Positions 49,501 to 55,500 of a DNA stretch of 64,000 nt are shown here, in pieces. This DNA is from Tridacna crocea (lineage: Eukaryota; Mollusca; Bivalvia; Cardiida; Cardiidae), in assembly GCA_943736015.1 (NCBI GenBank), contig OX031060.1:9251501-9315500 (forward strand), read 5' to 3'. The stretch's first letter is position 1, and the number at the start of each line of letters is the position of its first letter. The position numbers and the translations under genes were made by a program. A model generated the notes under the pieces. It worked only from the letters and a program-made list of their open reading frames with translations. It ran no database searches and was not told where the DNA came from.

Positions 49501-52500
49501 AATTTGAAGAAAAAATGCTGGTTACCAGCATTTTCTTCTTTACCCACAATGTTTTGTAAATGTTTCTTTCTCAGGGTCGTCAAAAGTAGGGATTGTGTAG
49601 TAATGAGTTAAACAAGCCAGAACATAGCTAGCCAAAAATAAAGTATACACAAAAGTAATACAGAAGGTATTACCAAAGGCACAATGCTCGGCAATGGGCG
49701 GTAAAGCAAGGGAAATTCAATTAATTGTCCCAGGGGTCGATGTAGCGTAGCAAATAGGGAGACCCCGGGGTATCCGAGGATGGGGTTGTATTGTATATAT
49801 ACAAGTTACTTGGATAGAAAATGTTCAGTCTTCATGAATATTTATTTTGATGTTATTTATAATCCTCTTATGTGTTGGACATATACATGAAGCAGCATTA
49901 GAAACAATCTGTTCTCCCCCAAGAAGATTCTTCAAACTGTGCCATGATATTATTTTTTTGCCTCATTCAAAATGTTTTAACATATTTTAAACATTCTGTT
50001 GGTCAGAGTCAGTTGATATTGCTTCTGAATCATAATGCTTGTATTCATTGAGGTTATCTTAACATGTGTAAAGGATAGTACTTTTAGCTCACCTGAGCAC
50101 GAAGTGCTCAGAGTGAGCTATTGTGATAGTGCTGTATCCGTCGTCTGTCGTCCACTTTTTACCTTGTGTACACTATAGAGGCCACATTTTTTGTCCGATA
50201 CTCATGAAACTTGGTCAGAATGTTTGCCTTTATGATATCTCAGACGAGTTTGAAAATGGGTCATGTCAGGTCAAAAACTAGGTCACTGGGTCAAATCTTA
50301 GGAAAACCTTTTGTACGCTATAGAGGCCACATTTTCAGTCCAATACTCATGAAAAGTGGTCAGAATGTTTGCCTTGATAAAATCTCGGACGAGGTCGAAA
50401 ATGGATCATGTCGGGTGAAAAACTAGGTCAGTAGGTCAAATCTTAGAAAAACCTTGTGTACACTCTAGAGGCCACGTTTTCAGTCCGATACTCATGAAAC
50501 TTTCAGAATGTTTGCCTTGATGATATCTCGGACAAGTTCAAAAATGGGTCATGTTGGGTCAAAAACTAAGTCACTAGGTCACATCTTAGAAAAACCTTAT
50601 GTATGCTCTAGAGGCTACATTTTCAGTCCGATACTCATGAAACGTGGTCAGAATGTTTGCCTTGATGATATCTCAGAAGAGTTTGACAATGGGTCATGTC
50701 TGGTGAAAAATTAGGTCAGTAGGTCACATCTTAGACAAACCTTGTGTACACTCTAGAGGCCACATTTTCAGTCCGGTACTTATGAAACTTGGTCAGAATG
50801 CTTGTTTTGATGATATCTTGTATGAGTCTGAAAATGGGTCATGTTGGGTCAAAAACTAGATCACCAGGTCAAAATGTTAAACCTTTTGTACACTCTAGAG
50901 GCCACATTTTCAGTCCAAAACTCTTGTAAGTTAGTCAGAATGTTTGTCTTTTGACTTCTCGGACGAGTTTGAAAGTGGGTCATGTTTGGTCAAGAACTAG
51001 GTTACCAGGTCGAATCTTAGAAAAAAATTGTATACCTTCTGGATGCCACATTTTCAGTCCAACACTGGAAAATTGGTCAGAATGTTTGCCTTGATAATAT
51101 CTTGGATGAGTTTGAAAATGGGCCATGTTTGGTCAAAAACTAGGTCAATAGGTCAAATTTTATAAAAACCTTGTGTATGCTCTGGAGGACACATTTTCAG
51201 TATCACCATAATTGTCCTGGTGATACTTTGAATGAGTTTGGAAATGGGTCGTGTGGAGTCAAAAACTAGGTCCCGGGGTCAAATATAAGAAAAACCTTGT
51301 GTACACTTTAGAGGCCACATTTTCTGCCTGATACTCTTCAAACTTGGCCAGAATGTTTGTTTTAGTGATGTCTCAAAAGAGTTTGATAATGGGTAATTGT
51401 CGGGTCCAAAACTAGGTCACTTGGTCAAATCTTAGAAAAACCCTTTGTACGCTGTAGAGGCCACATTTTCAGTCCAATACTCATGAAACTTGGTCAGAAT
51501 GTTTGTCTTATTGATATTTCAAAAGTGTTTGATAATGGGCAATGTCTGATAAAAAAACTAGGTCACTGGGAAACTAGATTGAAAATGGTTCATGTTTGGT
51601 CAATAGACTCAGGTGAGCGATTTCAGGGCCAGCACGGCCCTCTTGTTTAGGGAAGTAGCCTTATTTTCTCAATGGCATTTCATTCCACTTCAAGCTTTTT
51701 ACTTTTAACTCTTTTCCATGTGATGAAATTGTAGATTTTTCCAAATTGAAAGCATCTGCCAACAACAATTCACATGTGGCTCAAATGATCTTTGATAGAG
51801 TATAAAACAACCTGGGAAAAGGAGAAAATGCTGATGTTACCAACTTTTTCTCCTTTCCCCAGAATGTTTTAAAAGGCGACTTTTTCAGGGTCTCTTAAAA
51901 CCAGGGATTTCATGACAACGGATTCAGTGTTTCTGTTGATACCAATTACACGCCTGGCACATTCCAGTAGCTTGGAAATCATGTTGTTCAGAGATTTTCA
52001 TTCGTAGTTCTGATCAACAAGAGTAATTTATCGTTGTATTTTGTATCATGTCTTTAACATGCCCTAGACTTAAATGTACAATACCAGTGAATATGCTGAG
52101 TAATATTAGGCATTTAATCAAGTCAATCAATTTCAGTTTTGAATACTGGTAAAAAGAACTTATGATTGTGAGATATGTATAGGTACACTGGCTCCTGAAA
52201 TTTAACTGAAAAACTACTGTACTTCAAAAACTAGTCTGTTATATCAAACAAGTATACATACACTTTCTTACACAATAGAACACTTTCTTTAACCCATTAC
52301 CACACATCCCTATTTTTAACAATCCTGAGAAAGAACCCTTTAGAAAACTTTGTGAGAAAAGGAGAAAATGCTGGTTACCAGCAATTTCTCCTTTTCCCAC
52401 AATATTTTCCACCCTGCAGGGAAAAAAGTTTCAAATTTTTATTTACGTTTATTTTGTCGTTTGCAAGTGCTTTCAATTTGGAACAGTCTGAAATTTTATC

Positions 52501-55500
52501 ATTTGCTAAATAGTTAATAATGAAAACTGTCAGCCTGGAAAGAAATTTAGTATGCTTTTGGAAATTATAGTCACCTTTGTGGCCAGTTATAATCAAGATA
52601 AGTCTTCTTATTTGGTGAAATGTAATCTTTGATTTACACTGTTTTGTCTGGGACATTTGTGGTCATAAGCCAACTTTAAGCTTCAGTTATTCTGGTCTTA
52701 AAAAGAATTTGCAGACAAGTTAAATGTAATTGAAAGGATGATTTTTGTGTTTGATGGGGAAGAAAACATTGCAGGAAAAGGTGAAAATGCTGGCTACCAG
52801 CATTTTCTCCTTTTCCCACAATGTTTTCAAAAGGCTTCTATCTCAGGGTTATATAAACTCGGAATTATGTGGTAATGGGATAGAGTAACAAGGTAGTTCA
52901 ATTAAGAATACTGGATAATTAGGATAGTGCCTGCTTACCTAAAGCGCTGGTTTCTAAGATGATGTTGTAATTTCTATAATGACTGGTTTCCTTTTCAGCA
53001 TCATTCCCTGGAGCTTTCAGCACACAAGCAGCTCAGCAGTTACAGGCTGCTAATTCTCCTGCTGGGAAACAAACTGAAGGTAACATACCCCTAATCTTAG
53101 TAGGGAAATTATCATAACCCCACGAAACGAATATTTTCAGGGGTATACTGGAATCAGCCAGTCTGTCCATGTGTCTGTCCAAAATCGAAGCACTGGCAGG
53201 GGGATTAACCCATTACCACACAATCCCTACTTTTGACGCCCTTGAGAAAAAAGCCATTTGAAAACACTGTTGGAAAATGAGAAAATGCTGGTAACCAGCA
53301 TTTTCTCCTTTTCCCACAGTGTTTTCTACCCTTCCCAGATCAAATTTCAATTTTTTAGTAACCTTAATTTTGTCGTCTGCAAATGCTTTCAAATTGGACC
53401 AGTCTAAAATTTTCTCGTGTGGTAAAGAGTTAAGACATATTCAGTAACAGCTCTAGTTTCTTTTTAAACAACTACATGCTGTATTTTCATTTCCATCATG
53501 GCTGTTATCGAAGTATTTTCATAGCCTCTGTGTCAGGAAAAAAGATACTTTCTGATATCACTGCCATTACTGAAGATATTAATGTTAGACTCCGGCTAGT
53601 TTTTAACGTCAAATGTGGAGACTAATATCAGAAGGACAGGTAATTCTAAACCTATTTCTGGCACAGTTATGCCCCATTTTATATTTGAATTTTCATTTAG
53701 TGTGGACTGTCACATGCTGTTCAGGGTGCGTATTCACCAACCATTCTTAAAGGTGGGTATTTAGAATTTTTACATCTCACCAAATTAAAAAATATATATA
53801 TCACTGAAATTCATATGAAAAAATAGTACAAATCATCAATAATTAAGATTCATAAAATCACAAAAAAAAATTTTTTTTGATGGTATTCCCTTAAAAGGCT
53901 ACATAGCCTCTTAAGCTATTTTTAGATTTCGCGCCAAAAATCATTAAAGCATTGTGGGAATGTCAAGTAACTGGCACGTGACTCATAACGCTTAAATTCC
54001 CTATCATAACAAACATGTAATAATTATTTTCCATAATGTCTTCTTCAGACGCTATGTTTGAAGCTTCTTCTGTGTATTCCTGTAAGTAAATGATGATCTA
54101 AAAATAGAACGTGTCTCCCGTTGGTGTCAACCTGGGCCGTAGTAAATCTCTAATTTCTCGTGTTGTCGGACAGTTTTCGACTACTGGGGTTTTATGAATG
54201 AAAATTAAAAGGCTTTGGGGGTATAAGGATGATTTTTTTGCACTTTTGTAAAATTTTCATCCCAAAATCTGAAGGGCCACCATTAATGCCATTCTTTGTC
54301 TTATTCTCCAAGATTTTCCAAATTTGAAAGTAACACACCGTCTGATTGGCTGAACCAAATAGTGTAGCCAATCAGAAGGTGTGTTACTTTAACCTATCAC
54401 CACACAATCCATACTTTTGACGACCCTGGGAAAGAAGCCTTTTTAAAACGGTCACCAGTATTTTCTCCTTTTCCCACAATGTTTTCCTCCCGTCTTACAA
54501 CAAATTTCAAATTTTGAGTCATATTAATGTTGTCATCTGCAAATGCTTCCAATTTGGACAAGCCCAACATTTTGTCATATGGTAAAGAATTAAAATTTGG
54601 ACAAATCTAGAGAATAAGGCAAAAAAAATATTCCTAAGGACGGTTGGTGAAAATGAACCCAGGTTTCCTGCTTTCCATACAGACTGAACTCTTTGCAGAC
54701 CATAGTCGTAACCAGGAAAAAGTAAATTATATGCACACTGAAGTTGGCCATTTTTGAGGCAAGTGACGAGAGCAATTCGGAATCAGCCGAATGGAATGGG
54801 AGCCATAAAATTAAGATATTTCTGGGTCCGTATTCACCAACCATTCTTGAGAATATTCTTTATCTTATTCTCCAGAATTTTCTACATTTGTAAGAAACAT
54901 AACTTTGATTGGCTAAACCCAATGGTTTAGCCAGTCAGAAGTTGTACAAAACCTTGTAGAATAAGACTAAGATTACTCTCAAGAATGATTGGTGAATACG
55001 AGCCTTGATCTTGGCTGTTTTAGAAAACGTCCAAACTGAAAAATACGCGAAAAGAATCAACCTTGATTTTTTTGCATGTGCGTGGTGTGCATAATAGAAG
55101 TAACGCCTATGCAGACTGACATGACTTTGCCACAAATAATTCGAGTAACTTGTAAGGTATTGAGGATTTAGAAGAATTATAGCTTGATACATAAAAACAT
55201 GTACCGGTAAGCATTGTTGCTGGAAGAAAAAGTGCAAACAGGGTAACTTTTTCACCCTTGACATCAATGTTTTTAATCAAAGACTGCTGTAAAATGAAAA
55301 AATATAATGCTTCAGGGTTGACATATACAAATTTGTCAGTAACACAACTTCTGATTGGCTAAACCATTCGGTTTAGCCAATCAGAAGTTGTGTTACTTAC
55401 AAAATTTTTAATGTAACTGGAAGCTTTAACTTTTTTAAAGTTTCTGCCGTTAAATAAATGATACAAGAATGCCTTGTATTAATTCAAATATTGATAAAAA

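Larger units (their letters stand above)
53724..54661. mobile_element. foldback element split by two nested TTAA insertions
   Basis: Host pieces are 53724-53750 (GGGTGCGTATTCACCAACCA), 54283-54392 (ATTCTTTGTCTTATTCTCC, hairpin CTGATTGGCTGAACC / AGCCAATCAG) and 54590-54661 (ending GACGGTTGGTGAAAATGAAC). Removing the inserts restores the layout of the intact copies at 40914 and 54826. Confidence 0.82.

Noticed and set aside
44975-50714. Series of short + strand frames with words like SGQNVCLD and FENGS
   Set aside because: They lie in the 145-bp tandem units of transposon-like elements and mirror the repeat period. No long frame or domain.
44755-51648. CRISPR-like array
   Set aside because: The repeats are long (about 145 to 180 bp), diverged and contiguous without unique spacers, in a eukaryotic intron.
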